A stretch of DNA of 64,000 nucleotides from Arthrobacter pascens (GCF_030815585.1 NZ_JAUSWY010000001.1:806001-870000), one strand, 5' to 3'. Shown: positions 17,685 through 27,046, numbered from the stretch's first letter. Made by a program: numbers and translations. The notes: generated by a model from the letters alone, not told the origin.

Positions 17685-18320
17685 TCAGGGAGTTGCGTGG
17701 CGCCCGACCCATTCCACCAGCGGGCGAAGCCGTTCCCAGAGCGTGGCGATCTCCCGTGCCGCCTCCGGAGTGTCCACCCACTCCGGCTCGCCCAGCTCCA
17801 TGCTGGCTGACAGGGACTTGTGCTTGAGGAGTTCTCCCCTGGGGTGGTCGGGGGAATAACCGCGCGGGACGGTCTTGAGTCTTTCGCCTTCCACCGCGAA
17901 GCCTGCCGCGGACACGCCGTCGACAATCTTCCGGAGCGACTCACCCGTCCCGGAGGCGTCAACAGAGTTTCGGAACCTCACCAGTTGCGCCGGGGAGTGG
18001 GAATGGTAGCCGCCGCCCACCAGCAGGCCGTCGGCGCTTACCTGCAGGTAATAGCCCACGCCTTCCTGGGCTGAGGCAAACGCGCCCTGGGCGGTCTTGT
18101 AGGGCGACTTGTCCTGCGAAAATCTGATGTCCCTGTTGGGCCGGAAGATCTTGGCGGGCCCGAACCTGGGTTCCAGCTCCGCAAGCAGGGCCGTGAGCGG
18201 ATCCCGGACCAGGCTGTTGTAGCTGTCCTTGTGCTCAAGCCACCACTCCCGGTTGTTGTTGTCCTCAAGCTCCGCATAGAACGCGAAGGCCCCTGCAGGA
18301 ATGCCCTGGAATGTAGTCAT
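17685..18320 (-). CDS. DUF2461 family protein
   Basis: This 211-residue soluble protein matches DUF2461: FQGIPAGAFAFYAELEDNN at the start, the NREWWLEHKDSY block, KIFRPNRDIRFSQDKSPYKT near residue 60, and GYYLQVSADGLLVGGGYH near 90. Function is unknown across bacteria. The gene ends one base after the tetR stop on the other strand, with no room for a terminator between them. Confidence 0.85.
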   Translation of the reverse strand: MTTFQGIPAGAFAFYAELEDNNNREWWLEHKDSYNSLVRDPLTALLAELEPRFGPAKIFRPNRDIRFSQDKSPYKTAQGAFASAQEGVGYYLQVSADGLLVGGGYHSHSPAQLVRFRNSVDASGTGESLRKIVDGVSAAGFAVEGERLKTVPRGYSPDHPRGELLKHKSLSASMELGEPEWVDTPEAAREIATLWERLRPLVEWVGRHATP

Positions 18321-18398
18321 GCTGCGATCCTATGGACCGCGCCCGGCCCCGGCCATAGACCGTGGCCATTATGTGGAAAACGAAGCCGTGCAAAGCAG

Positions 18399-18431
18399 AC
18401 CGCCCCGCCACGGAGACCGTGACGGGGCGGT
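18399..18431 (-). terminator. Terminator downstream of katA
   Basis: ACCGCCCCG pairs with CGGGGCGGT and the inner CCACGG pairs with CCGTG with a bulge, around AGA. It lies about 40 bases beyond the catalase stop on the minus strand. Confidence 0.7.
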
Positions 18432-18469
18432 TGTGTGCAGCAAGGCTGCTGCACGCTGGATCAGCAGGA

Positions 18470-19957
18470 CTAGCCGATCTTGTTGGCAGCCTCAGCGTCG
18501 GAGTCGCCAGCAGAGGCAGCGCCCAGGTTGGCGCGCAGCTTGGCGCCGAGCTCGGCGTCAACGTTCGTCCAGTACTGGATGGCGCGTTCCTTGATGCCCG
18601 GGCTCTTCACGCCGCCAACCGCGCCGGTGATGGTGTCCAGCAGACGGGCCTTGGCGGCGTCGTCGAACACCTCGCGGTACAGGGTTCCGGCCTGGCCGAA
18701 GTCGCTGTCCTCAGCGTGCAGGGTGTGCGCGGAGAGCGTCAGCTCGCCGTCGTTCTCCCAGCCGCCGGCCGGGTTCTGCGGCTCAACGGCAGCCGGCCCA
18801 CCAACGGAGTTCGGTGCGTAGACCGGAACAGAAGGAGCGTTGAACTGGTAACGCCCCGCACCGTCCTGGCTGTAGTTGTTGACCTGGTTCTTCGGCTGGT
18901 TCACCGGGATCTGGGCGTGGTTGGTGCCCACGCGGTAACGGTGCGCATCCGCGTAGGAGAAGATGCGGGCCTGCAGCATCTTGTCCGGCGACGCGGCGAT
19001 GCCCGGCACGAAGTTCGACGGCGCAAACGTGGCCTGCTCGATCTGCGCGAAGTAGTTCTCCGGGTTCCGGTTCAGCTCCATGGTGCCCACCTTGATCAGC
19101 GGGTAGTCAGCGTGCGGCCACACCTTGGTGAGGTCGAACGGGTTGAAGCGGTAGGTCTTGGCGTCTTCGTACGGCATGACCTGGACGTGCAGGTCCCAAG
19201 ACGGAAGGTTGCCGGCGTCGATGTTTTCCTGCAGGTCGCGGATGTAGAAGTCCGCGTCCGAGCCGGCCAGCTCTGCAGCCTCGTCACCGGTGATGGTCTT
19301 GACGCCCTGGTTGGACTTGAAGTGGTACTTGACCCAGAAGCGCTCGCCCTCGGCGTTGATCCACTGGTAGGTGTGCGAGCCGTAGCCCTGCATCTCACGC
19401 CAGGAAGCCGGCAGGCCTCGGTCGCCCATGAGCCAGGTGACCTGATGTGCGGACTCGGGGGACAAGGTCCAGAAGTCCCACTGCATGTCAGCGTCGCGCA
19501 GGTGGGTGCCCGGGAGGCGCTTCTGGGAGTGGATGAAGTCCGGGAACTTGATGCCGTCGCGGATGAAGAAGACGGGGGTGTTGTTGCCTACGAGGTCGTA
19601 GTTGCCCTCGGAGGTGTAGAACTTGACGGCGAAACCGCGGGGATCGCGCCAGGTGTCCGGGGAACCGTTCTCGCCGGCAACCGAGGAGAAACGGATGAGC
19701 ATTTCGGTTTCAACACCCGGCTGCAGGAAAGCAGCCTTGGTGTACGCCGAGATGTCCTCGGTGGTCTTGAACGTTCCGAATGCGCCGCCGCCCTTGGCGT
19801 GCACTACGCGCTCCGGCACCCGCTCGCGGTTGAACTGGGCGAGCTTTTCCACCAGGTAGTGGTCAGTCAGGATGATGGCACCGTCGGCACCAACTGACTT
19901 GGAGTGCGCGTCGGAGGTGACGGGCGCACCTGACTGGGTGGTTGAAATGGCAGTCAT
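18470..19957 (-). CDS. katA: Monofunctional haem catalase
   Basis: A 495-residue clade-3-size catalase that breaks down hydrogen peroxide. Motifs include [18 protein letters not shown] with the catalytic His near residue 60, the Asn region in [20 protein letters not shown], and the haem-ligand Tyr in [14 protein letters not shown] near 350. ATG 19957 has AGGAGA five bases upstream. The fur gene ends seven bases before it, so the two form an operon controlled through the box at 20467-20489. On the opposite strand a long open frame covers the whole gene; it is a shadow. Confidence 0.95.
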   Translation of the reverse strand: MTAISTTQSGAPVTSDAHSKSVGADGAIILTDHYLVEKLAQFNRERVPERVVHAKGGGAFGTFKTTEDISAYTKAAFLQPGVETEMLIRFSSVAGENGSPDTWRDPRGFAVKFYTSEGNYDLVGNNTPVFFIRDGIKFPDFIHSQKRLPGTHLRDADMQWDFWTLSPESAHQVTWLMGDRGLPASWREMQGYGSHTYQWINAEGERFWVKYHFKSNQGVKTITGDEAAELAGSDADFYIRDLQENIDAGNLPSWDLHVQVMPYEDAKTYRFNPFDLTKVWPHADYPLIKVGTMELNRNPENYFAQIEQATFAPSNFVPGIAASPDKMLQARIFSYADAHRYRVGTNHAQIPVNQPKNQVNNYSQDGAGRYQFNAPSVPVYAPNSVGGPAAVEPQNPAGGWENDGELTLSAHTLHAEDSDFGQAGTLYREVFDDAAKARLLDTITGAVGGVKSPGIKERAIQYWTNVDAELGAKLRANLGAASAGDSDAEAANKIG

Positions 19958-19964
19958 GTTTCTC

Positions 19965-20450
19965 CTATTTCTCGATTACTTGTGATTGACGTTCGGAAGG
20001 AAGTTTTTGGGACTGCTGGCAGTCCTGGCAGATGCCCTGGTACATCACATCGGCGATCTGGATGGTCATGGGCTTGGAATTCTCGTCCCAGTGCGGCGTG
20101 AGGCAGGGTGCGTGACCGACGGCGCACTCCACGTCCTCAACACGGCCACAGCTGATGCAGATGGCGTGGTGGTGGTTGTCTCCCACCCGGGTCTCGTAGA
20201 GAGCGGGGGAATGCGGCGGCTCAAAGCGGCGCAGCATGTCCAGATCGGTCAGGTCCCCCAGGACCACGTAGACGGACTGGGCGGTGAGCTCGGGGAGCTC
20301 GGTGCGGGCGGCAGCGAGGATGCTTTCCGCCGGGGAATGGGGGTGACGTTCGACGGCGGCCAGCACGGCCAGCCGCTGTTTGGTCACCCGGCGGCCGTGG
20401 GCACGCAGGGCGGCAGCCCACGCTTCCTGACCGCCAAAGTGTTCCGTCAT
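19965..20450 (-). CDS. furA: Fur-family (FurA/PerR/CatR-like) peroxide regulator
   Basis: A 161-residue metalloregulator with an N-terminal winged helix ([25 protein letters not shown]) and the C-terminal dimer domain. It has the [18 protein letters not shown] metal site, with a second CQDC pair near the end that supplies a structural zinc site. Its position directly before katA and the short inverted repeat in front of it point to autoregulation and peroxide response as in mycobacterial FurA or Streptomyces CatR, rather than iron control. No strong ribosome site is seen. Confidence 0.9.
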   Translation of the reverse strand: MTEHFGGQEAWAAALRAHGRRVTKQRLAVLAAVERHPHSPAESILAAARTELPELTAQSVYVVLGDLTDLDMLRRFEPPHSPALYETRVGDNHHHAICISCGRVEDVECAVGHAPCLTPHWDENSKPMTIQIADVMYQGICQDCQQSQKLPSERQSQVIEK

Positions 20451-20466
20451 GAATCCATTGAATCAC

Positions 20467-20489
20467 TTATTATGAATATCTCACAATAA
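20467..20489. promoter_or_regulatory. Fur/PerR-type operator before furA-katA
   Basis: TTATTATGAATATCTCACAATAA is an imperfect 23-base inverted repeat: 16 of 23 positions agree with its own reverse complement. It ends 17 bases before the furA start, in the AT-rich gap where the promoter should lie, and overlaps the stop codon of the upstream minus-strand gene. Confidence 0.7.
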
Positions 20490-21227
20490 GGCTTGGCTAA
20501 CCTCCGGCAGATCCAGCAGCCGCTCCATCGGATTGACAGGTTCGCCAGCGGTCCGGCCCAGGGCATGGATTTCAAGCCCCCCGCCGGCCGCGTCCAAAGC
20601 CACGCAGCTGAGCCCGCTCACACCCCGGCGGCTGGTAAGGCCCTGGAGCGCAGCGGCGACGGCCAGCAGCCCTCCGGGGGTTATGCCCGATCCGCCAGGT
20701 TCCGGCGCCAGTACAGTATGGTGCGGACCGGCCTTGACCCGGGGTGGCATCAAAACCACCTCCGGCAGGGTGCTGCCTTCCGGAACCTCTGCTGAGTGAT
20801 TCAACGCCGAGCGGCCCAGGGCAGTGCGGAGGCCGGCGTCGTACGTGGTGAGAACTTCCGGGGCCAGCGGCGCGCGTCGCTGCGCCGGGAGCCGCAACTG
20901 CTCGCCCGGGCTGACAGTCTCCCCGTCCCAGCGCCCGAACAGGTGGAAGGTGGGGGTGGAGGATTCCGCCTCCGGTTCACCGATCGCAGCGCCGATCGGA
21001 TGCCACTGATGGGCAAACAGCACGGACCAGGTCCCGGCGCCAAGCACGTCCGTGAGGGCCTGCCGGGCAGCGTTGTGGCACACCAGCCAGTCGGCAGCTG
21101 ACCGGAGATCGAAGGCAACGGCGGGGTTGCTGAGCCGGATGAGGAGGTGGCCGGCGGTCAGGGCGGTCCGGGGTCGTGCCACTTCCCAGACTGCCGATGC
21201 AAAAAGAAGCCGCCTGGACAGACTCAT
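20481..21227 (-). CDS. Hypothetical protein, possibly HIT-like fold
   Basis: About 248 residues from ATG 21227, which has AAGGGAG seven bases before it; a longer frame reaches 21260. The part TAGHLLIRLSNPAVAFDL and SVLFAHQWHPIGAAIGEPE and TFHLFGRWDGE faintly recalls HIT/GalT proteins, but the His triad is absent. The second half is low-complexity Ala/Gly/Pro. The stop lies inside the Fur box, and furA follows in the same direction after 30 bases, so read-through transcription is possible. I cannot assign a function. Confidence 0.5.
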   Translation of the reverse strand: MSLSRRLLFASAVWEVARPRTALTAGHLLIRLSNPAVAFDLRSAADWLVCHNAARQALTDVLGAGTWSVLFAHQWHPIGAAIGEPEAESSTPTFHLFGRWDGETVSPGEQLRLPAQRRAPLAPEVLTTYDAGLRTALGRSALNHSAEVPEGSTLPEVVLMPPRVKAGPHHTVLAPEPGGSGITPGGLLAVAAALQGLTSRRGVSGLSCVALDAAGGGLEIHALGRTAGEPVNPMERLLDLPEVSQALL

Positions 21228-21303
21228 GAGCCAACTCCCTTCCCCGCCTGAGGATACCAAGCGCGCGCCACGAGGGACATCCGCGCACCATTAGGGTTGC
21301 AGG

Positions 21304-22574
21304 GTGGGAAAACTGCTGGCCGACATCACACCGCTCCGGGAGAGCCCTGATTTCCGCCGGCTCTGGCTCGGCTCTGCTGTGTCCGCGGTGGGCAGCCAGC
21401 TCACCCTGGTGGCCGTAAGCCTGGAGGTCTACCGCGTCACACAGGACAGCTTCTACGTAGGCCTGCTGGGGATCTTTGCACTGGTGCCCCTGGTGTTCGG
21501 CGGGCTCCTGGGCGGTTCCATCGCCGATTCCCACGACCGCCGCACGGTGGCGTTCCTGGCAACCTCGGTGCTGTGGCTCACCACGGGGCTGGTCGCGCTC
21601 CAATCGTGGCTGCAACTGGGAAATGTCTGGGTTCTCTACGTCCTCATTGCCCTGCAGAGCGGTGCGCAGTCCATCAACCAGCCCGCACGCAGCGCCATCA
21701 TCCCGATGCTGATCCGCAAGGAACTGCTGCCCGCGGCCAACGCGCTCAGCATGGTTTCCTTTGGGCTGGCCATGACGGTGGGTCCGCTGCTGGCGGGCGT
21801 GCTGGTGGCCTGGGTGGGATTCGGCTGGACCTACACCATTGACTTTGTCACCTTCGCGTTTGTCCTTTGGGCCGTTTACCGGCTTCCGTCTCTGCCGCCG
21901 GGGAAGAGCGCAGGACGGGCCGGTATCCGGTCCGTTGTTGAAGGCTTTCGTTTTCTAGGCATCAGGCCCAACCTGCGCATGACCTTCATCATCGACCTCG
22001 TGGCCATGATCCTGGCCCAGCCGCGCGCCCTTATGCCCGCCATCGGCGCCGTGATGATCGGCGGGGGCGAAGCCACCGTGGGCGTGCTGTTGGCCTCGAC
22101 GGCCGTCGGCGCTTTCCTCGCGGGCCTGTTTTCCGGACCCCTCGGCCACGTCAGGTGGCAGGGGAGTGCCGTGGTCTGGTCGGTGATGGGGTGGGGCGCC
22201 TCGATTGCGGGCTTCGGCGTGGTGGTGCTGCTGGCAGGGCATTCCGGCACCGGGGGAGTCACCGTCTGGCTGCTTCCGGCAGCTTTGTGCTGTGCCCTGG
22301 CCGGGATCGCCGATTCCATCAGCAGTGTTTTCCGCAACACCATCCTTCAGGCCGCAACCCCGGACCACCTCCGGGGACGGCTCCAGGGCGTCTTCATCGT
22401 GGTGGTGGCTGGCGGCCCCGGGTGGGAGACCTGCTGGCCGGCGGTGCGACTAAGATTTTGAATGAGGGCTGGGTCCTGCTTTTGGGCGGGTTGCTCTGCA
22501 TTGCTGGGGCGTGGCTGGCGGCGTGGCTGCAGCCGGGGTTCCGGAAGTACGACGCCCGCAATCCCGTCCCCTAG
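21304..22574 (+). pseudogene. MFS efflux transporter, frameshifted near the C-terminus
   Basis: The product is a twelve-helix MFS protein of the MFS_3/enterobactin-exporter type: FRRLWLGSAVSAVGSQLT near residue 20, the GSIADSHDRRTVAFLA loop near 80, and INQPARSAIIPMLI near 130. From GTG 21304 the frame ends early at 22461. The missing tail (VGDLLAGGATKILNEG to DARNPVP, ending 22574) continues in the next frame. One C missing from the run CCCC at 22416-22419 explains the shift and would restore about 423 residues. The defect removes the last helix or so; it may be a true mutation or a homopolymer error. Confidence 0.75.
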
Positions 22575-22632
22575 GGGGCGCGGGTCCTGGCAGGCCAGCC
22601 TCGAATTTGGTGCCTGGAGATGGAGGAGTGGA

Positions 22633-23499
22633 GTGCACAAGCATTACAACGGCCTGAAGACTGCGGCGCTCTTTGGCGTGCTCTGGGCCGTCCTGCTGGG
22701 CCTGGGCGGCCTGATCGGGATCAACACCCGCAGTTCGGCGCCCATCTGGATCATGGCCGTCATCGGTGTTGCCACCACTGCCTACGGCTACTGGAACAGC
22801 GACAAGATCGCCATCCGCTCCATGCAGGCCTACCCGGTCAGCGAAGCCCAGGCGCCGCAGCTGCACCAGATTGTCCGCGAACTTTCCGTCCGCGCCAACC
22901 AGCCGATGCCCCGGATCTACCTCTCACCCACCATGAACCCGAATGCCTTCGCCACGGGCCGTAATCCCAAGAACGCCGCGGTCTGCTGCACCGAAGGAAT
23001 CCTGCAGCTGCTGGACGCCCGTGAACTCCGGGGTGTCCTGGGGCACGAGCTGATGCACGTCTACAACCGGGACATCCTCACGTCCTCGGTGGCAGCTGCC
23101 GTGGCCGGCGTGATCACGTCAGTGGGGCAGATGCTGCTGTTCTTCGGCGGCGACCGCCGGAACGCCAACCCGCTGGCCATGCTGGCCATGGCCCTGCTGG
23201 CGCCCTTTGCTGCCTCGCTGATCCAGTTGGCCATCTCCCGCACCAGGGAGTACGACGCCGACGAGGACGGTTCGGAGCTGACCGGCGATCCGCTGGCGCT
23301 CGCCTCAGCCCTGCACAAGATTGAGCAAGGGGTCCGGATCGCGCCGCTCCCGCAGGACCAGAAGCTGGTGAATACCTCGCACCTGATGATCGCCAACCCG
23401 TTCCGCGGCGGGGCGATGACCAAGCTCTTCGCAACGCACCCGCCCATGAAGGAGCGGATCTCCCGCCTCGAGCGGATGGCGGGCCGGCCACGTAACTGA
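22633..23499 (+). CDS. htpX: HtpX-like M48 zinc metalloprotease
   Basis: A 288-residue membrane protease of M48B type that degrades damaged membrane proteins. It has two N-terminal membrane segments, the zinc motif HELMH in GVLGHELMHVYNRD near residue 140, two further hydrophobic stretches and the third zinc ligand in REYDADEDG near 205. GTG 22633 is preceded by GGAGG. Heat-shock control is usual for htpX, but no HAIR or CIRCE element was recognised here. Confidence 0.92.
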   Translation: MHKHYNGLKTAALFGVLWAVLLGLGGLIGINTRSSAPIWIMAVIGVATTAYGYWNSDKIAIRSMQAYPVSEAQAPQLHQIVRELSVRANQPMPRIYLSPTMNPNAFATGRNPKNAAVCCTEGILQLLDARELRGVLGHELMHVYNRDILTSSVAAAVAGVITSVGQMLLFFGGDRRNANPLAMLAMALLAPFAASLIQLAISRTREYDADEDGSELTGDPLALASALHKIEQGVRIAPLPQDQKLVNTSHLMIANPFRGGAMTKLFATHPPMKERISRLERMAGRPRN

Positions 23500-23516
23500 G
23501 GACGCGCTTTCGGACC

Positions 23517-23561
23517 GAGGACACAGACTCGGCCCCGGGACACGGAATGTCGCGTGTCCTC
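23517..23561. terminator. Hairpin between convergent htpX and yajQ
   Basis: GAGGACAC at 23517-23524 pairs with GTGTCCTC at 23554-23561, and within it GGACACG pairs with CGTGTCC (23538-23544 and 23553-23559), so two alternative stems exist. A further GAGGACGCG lies upstream. Position between two gene ends suggests termination in both directions. Confidence 0.5.
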
Positions 23562-23593
23562 AGACCGATTGGGTGTCACCGGCCCGATTAGCG

Positions 23594-24085
23594 CTAGCTG
23601 CGGAAGTTGACGAACTGCAGGTCGGCCTCGTCAAAGTCCTTCAGCAGCGCCATGACGGTCTGGAGATCATCGCGGGACTTGGATGAGACCCGCAGTTCGT
23701 CGCCCTGGATCTGGGACTTGACACCCTTGGGGCCCTCGTCGCGGATCAGCTTGTTGATCTTCTTGGCGAGGTCCTGCTCGATGCCTTCCTTGATGGAGGC
23801 CTCCAGCCGGAATTCCTTGCCGGACGCGTAAGGCTCACCCGTGTCCAAGGACTTCAGGGAGATGCCGCGGCGGATCAGCTTGGACTGGAGGACGTCCAGC
23901 ACGGCAAGGACGCGTTCCTCCGAGTTGGCCTTCATCAGGAGCTTCTCGCCGCTGAAATCAACCTCAGCGCCGACGCCCTTGAAGTCGTAGCGCTGCGCCA
24001 GTTCCTTCTGGGCCTGGTGCAGTGCGTTGGCGACTTCCTGCTTGTCCACTTTGCTTACGACGTCGAACGTTGACTCGCCTGCCAT
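23594..24085 (-). CDS. YajQ-family nucleotide-binding protein
   Basis: A 163-residue protein matching YajQ over its whole length: STFDVVSKVDKQEVANALHQ at the start, QRYDFKGVGAEVDF, KLIRRGISLKSLDTG, EGIEQDLAKKINKLIRDEG, and the end DFDEADLQFVNFRS. The fold is a pair of ferredoxin-like domains. Some proteobacterial members bind cyclic di-GMP; in actinobacteria the role is not established. ATG 24085 follows AAGGAGAATC. Confidence 0.93.
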   Translation of the reverse strand: MAGESTFDVVSKVDKQEVANALHQAQKELAQRYDFKGVGAEVDFSGEKLLMKANSEERVLAVLDVLQSKLIRRGISLKSLDTGEPYASGKEFRLEASIKEGIEQDLAKKINKLIRDEGPKGVKSQIQGDELRVSSKSRDDLQTVMALLKDFDEADLQFVNFRS

Positions 24086-24302
24086 GATTCTCCTTGTGCT
24101 GGTGGGTGCCTTGTTCGGATAGCTCGGGTTGGGTTAATGCCGGCCCGGACAGGGCATGGATGTCTGCATTCAAGCCTAGTACGGATGCCTCCTTTGTGAA
24201 GTTGCTGCCGGATTCACAGTTCACTCCTAGCGGACGCCCTGCGGGAACGAAGCGTGGCCATGGAGAGTTGGACGAGTTGGAAGATGTTCGAAGGGAAAGC
24301 CC

Positions 24303-24557
24303 ATGCACCGCAAAGCCGTCCGTTACGTCACCCGAACCACCACCGCAGCTGCAGGCGCCGTTGCCACCGCAGCCACGTCAGTCGCGGCTGCCGCCTTGGC
24401 AGCGTCCATCATCCTCAGCCCGGTGGCGGATGCTTCCGCCCGCATGGACGGAGTGAGCGAGGACCTGCTGCGCGCGGTGCAGCTCAACCAGATCACGGAG
24501 GAACAGGCCGTGAAATTCGAGGCCCGGCTGGCTGGCCGGATCCTTGGGGAGGCCTGA
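24303..24557 (+). CDS. Small secreted or membrane-anchored hypothetical protein
   Basis: 84 residues with a basic head (MHRKAVRYVTR) and an Ala/Thr-rich hydrophobic stretch of about 30 residues, then an amphipathic tail (MDGVSEDLLRAVQLNQITEEQ). It looks exported or anchored once in the membrane. GAAGGGAAA lies eight bases before the ATG, a good ribosome site. No family is recognised and the gene stands alone before tRNA-Tyr. Confidence 0.55.
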   Translation: MHRKAVRYVTRTTTAAAGAVATAATSVAAAALAASIILSPVADASARMDGVSEDLLRAVQLNQITEEQAVKFEARLAGRILGEA

Positions 24558-24728
24558 TGCTCGGCGGCATTTCCGCGGAGTTTCAGGGCTTTTCCAGGCG
24601 TTGAGGTCCCGATTCGATTCTTCGGCAGAAGTTCTGTAAAGTTGTCTTGCCCGCGGTTACTGGAAGCGGAACGGCCCGGAAACGGACGTTCTGAAGACTG
24701 CAGCCGGGGGTGACTTCTTGTGAAGTTC

Positions 24729-24810
24729 GGCAGATTACCCGAGCGGCCAAAGGGGGCTGACTGTAAATCAGCTGGCAACGCCTACGGGGGTTCGAATCCC
24801 TCATCTGCCA
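24729..24810 (+). tRNA. tRNA-Tyr (GTA)
   Basis: Acceptor arms GGCAGAT and ATCTGCC close an 82-base type II tRNA with the long variable arm typical of bacterial tRNA-Tyr. The anticodon loop in GACTGTAAATC gives GTA. The T arm contains GGTTCGAATCC. CCA is not encoded. A terminator follows within ten bases. Confidence 0.95.
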
Positions 24811-24817
24811 CCCAAGG

Positions 24818-24855
24818 AAAAGCCTCCGGAACCTGATGGTTCCGGAGGCTTTTTT
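24818..24855. terminator. Terminator after tRNA-Tyr
   Basis: AAAAGCCTCCGGAACC pairs perfectly with GGTTCCGGAGGCTTTT around TGAT, followed by a T run: a textbook intrinsic terminator. The A-rich left flank makes it usable from the minus strand too, where the LysM gene ends at 24888. Confidence 0.92.
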
Positions 24856-24887
24856 GTGCCCTGGGGTGCTCTGGGCCGCGCGGCCAA

Positions 24888-25889
24888 TCAGTTCAGCGCG
24901 ATCAGCAGCATCTGGTTTGTGCCCGGGATGCACGTCTGCAGGATAGCCCTCGGGAATCCGCCGAAGACTGCGATCACGTCGTTGGTGGTGCCGGGATTGG
25001 GCACCTGCCCCCTGGCCGTGGCCGTGTACGTTCCGTAGCCGGGGATGCTGATGGTCTCGCCCAGCCCGATGCCGGAGAAGCGCGCCCAGCCGCCGCAGAA
25101 GTCGTGCTCCGTGATGAAGAGCGAGTATCCGTCGTTGGGCGTGTAGTGGATGGGTCCGATGCAGCTGTCCACCAGCGCCTGGCCACCCGCCCCTGCCACG
25201 TAGATGGTCCGGACCGCCGGAGCCGCCGGAACGAATGCCGGCGCCGGTGCCGCCTGAACGTATGCCGGGGCCGGGGCCGCCGCTGGTGCGGGGGCCGGTG
25301 CGGGTGCAGGCATTGGGACGGCGGGACCGGACAGCTTCAGTGTCTGCCCGGGGACAATGATGCTGTAGCCGCCCAGTCCGTTGGCCGCCAGCATGGTGTT
25401 CAGGTCCACACCAAACCGGGCCGCAATCGCGCCCACGGTTTCGCCGGGCACCACGGTATAGAGGTTCGGGTCACCGGCCGGCGCAGCCGGGGGAGGTTCC
25501 GGAGCGGGAGGCGCCTCGGCCGGTGCTGCAGCAACGGGGGCTGCAACTGCTTCTGCCGGCGCCGTTGCTTCCTGCTGGACAGTGCCTGGCAAACCCAGGC
25601 TTGGCGACCCCGTGCCTGCGCCACCGTCAGCCTCTTCAAAGGGAGCAACAGCCAAAGGCCGGGCGACGCCCACAACCGGTGCGGACGCCGTCGGAGTTTC
25701 GGCGGCAGACGGGCGGGAGGGGGCTGCCAAAGCACCAACACCGATCGCGGCTACCACGGCGGCGGCCGCCATTCCCGCCCACAGTTTTTTACTGACCTGC
25801 TGGCGGCCTGGGGCGAGATCGGCCCTGGGGACATCGGTTTCGAAGTTCCGGCGAGGTGGTTCCGAAATTTTAACGTTCAGCTGGCTCAT
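24888..25889 (-). CDS. Secreted LysM protein with sortase-like C-terminal domain
   Basis: About 333 residues from ATG 25889; no good ribosome site helps the choice. After a 35-residue charged head comes a membrane or signal segment (KLWAGMAAAAVVAAIGVGALAA), then an Ala/Pro linker, one LysM peptidoglycan-binding domain near residues 152-196 (YTVVPGETVGAIAARFGVDL), a second Pro/Ala linker, and a C-terminal domain of about 105 residues. That domain looks like a sortase fold: a His in ITEHDFCGG, a GLGETISI strand, and ILQTCIP near the end, like the TLxTC active site. The catalytic Arg expected eight or nine residues later is missing (Gln/Met/Leu instead), so it may be inactive. Confidence 0.7.
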   Translation of the reverse strand: MSQLNVKISEPPRRNFETDVPRADLAPGRQQVSKKLWAGMAAAAVVAAIGVGALAAPSRPSAAETPTASAPVVGVARPLAVAPFEEADGGAGTGSPSLGLPGTVQQEATAPAEAVAAPVAAAPAEAPPAPEPPPAAPAGDPNLYTVVPGETVGAIAARFGVDLNTMLAANGLGGYSIIVPGQTLKLSGPAVPMPAPAPAPAPAAAPAPAYVQAAPAPAFVPAAPAVRTIYVAGAGGQALVDSCIGPIHYTPNDGYSLFITEHDFCGGWARFSGIGLGETISIPGYGTYTATARGQVPNPGTTNDVIAVFGGFPRAILQTCIPGTNQMLLIALN

Positions 25890-26235
25890 GGGTGGCCCAT
25901 CGAGATTCGGTCCCGGCAACCCAGAAGCAGGTGCTGCAGGACGGATCGAGGTGTGATGCGCTGCGGGGATCCGGTCAGCGACCGGAACCGCGCAACGCAT
26001 GATGGGATGCGCCCGTACACCCAGAAAGCACGGAAGCTCCGCTATGAGCAGCATCACCCCCCAGCTGGGGATCCGCCAACGATTTTGTTCTTGCCTTACG
26101 AGTTTCGAGTCTAGGAAGTCCGGAGGGGCGCGGCACGAGTAGGGATTACCCGAATATTCCCGCGGCATACTCGGGCAGGAGGGGGCCTCTACTCAAATTA
26201 TTGGCGGTGACTACTTGCGGCAGTGTCCGCTTCAC
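25890..26235. other. 346-base gap upstream of the LysM gene
   Basis: No convincing gene on either strand. Read on the minus strand it is the leader of the LysM gene and contains several GC-rich short inverted repeats, including CCCCAGCTGGGG around 26057-26070. I looked for the cyclic-di-AMP (ydaO) riboswitch that often precedes cell-wall genes in actinobacteria; only weak resemblance was found. Confidence 0.4.
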
Positions 26236-26970
26236 CTAGAGGCCGCGACGGTCCTTGAGCTCTGCGATCTCACGCCGCAGGTCAGCAATCTCTGTCACCA
26301 GCTGACCCAGTTCAGCGCGTAAGGGTTCTTCGGCGGACTCGGCGGCAGCTTCGGTGGATTCCTCGACGCGCTGGACGAGCCATGAGGCGATGGAGGCCGT
26401 GACCACACCCAGGACGGCGATTCCGCTCATCATGAGCGCCGCGGCAACCAGTCGGCCGGCGGCCGTCACCGGGTACATGTCGCCGTAGCCCACGGTGGTG
26501 ATGGTGGTGATGGCCCACCAGGCGGCGTCGCCGAAGGTCAGGATCTTGGCCTCAGGCGCGGACTGCTCAACGTCCAGGACGGCCAGGGCGCCGACAAAAA
26601 CCAACAGCGCGGCGGCTCCGGCCACATATGTCACTACCCGGCCGCGCAGGGTTTCGCCCACAGTGCGGTGCAGCACTGACAGCAAAGTCACCAGCCGCAG
26701 CAGCCGGAGGGGGCGGAAGAACGGGAGTGCCACGATCAGGAGCTCGTGCAGGTTCCACAGGAACCAGTGCCGGCGGTCCTTGGCCAGCCAGAGGTTGGCA
26801 GCGTAGTCGACGGCAAAGACGCCCCAGGTGAGCCACAGAACGGCCTCGAGCAAGTCGGCGCCGCTGCCCTCAACGCGGCCGATCACCTGCCACGCGTATG
26901 CCGCCAGGAAGACCAGTGCTGTCCCCATCAGCGGCCACTCGGCAAGGTCCCGGTAGCGTTGTTGCGTCAT
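26236..26970 (-). CDS. Voltage-gated-type potassium channel
   Basis: A 244-residue ion channel with six hydrophobic segments. The S4-like stretch FFRPLRLLRLVTLLSVLHR carries spaced arginines (residues about 84-102), the pore helix reads AWWAITTITTVGYGDMYP with the TVGYGD potassium filter near 155, and S6 follows. The C-terminal 50 residues are charged heptads (LVTEIADLRREIAELKDRR), a probable coiled coil that tetramerises the channel. It resembles KvAP/Kch-type prokaryotic channels. ATG 26970 lies 77 bases from the divergent thioesterase-like gene. Confidence 0.88.
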   Translation of the reverse strand: MTQQRYRDLAEWPLMGTALVFLAAYAWQVIGRVEGSGADLLEAVLWLTWGVFAVDYAANLWLAKDRRHWFLWNLHELLIVALPFFRPLRLLRLVTLLSVLHRTVGETLRGRVVTYVAGAAALLVFVGALAVLDVEQSAPEAKILTFGDAAWWAITTITTVGYGDMYPVTAAGRLVAAALMMSGIAVLGVVTASIASWLVQRVEESTEAAAESAEEPLRAELGQLVTEIADLRREIAELKDRRGL

Positions 26971-27046
26971 GGGGGAATCCTACGCGGGTGGTCCGGTCCC
27001 GTAACTCACGGCTTGCCCCTAAGTTACTGATGGGTAACATTGTGGG

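Noticed and set aside
18362..19897. A 511-codon plus-strand frame over katA
   Set aside because: The minus strand encodes a full-length catalase with all motifs; the plus frame has no family resemblance.
25890..26235. Cyclic-di-AMP (ydaO) riboswitch before the LysM gene
   Set aside because: GGTTGCCGGGACCGAATC and GGGGTGATG recall parts of the motif, but the conserved 3' CTAACCTCGTAAGCG-like element and the order of parts are missing. A covariance-model search would decide.
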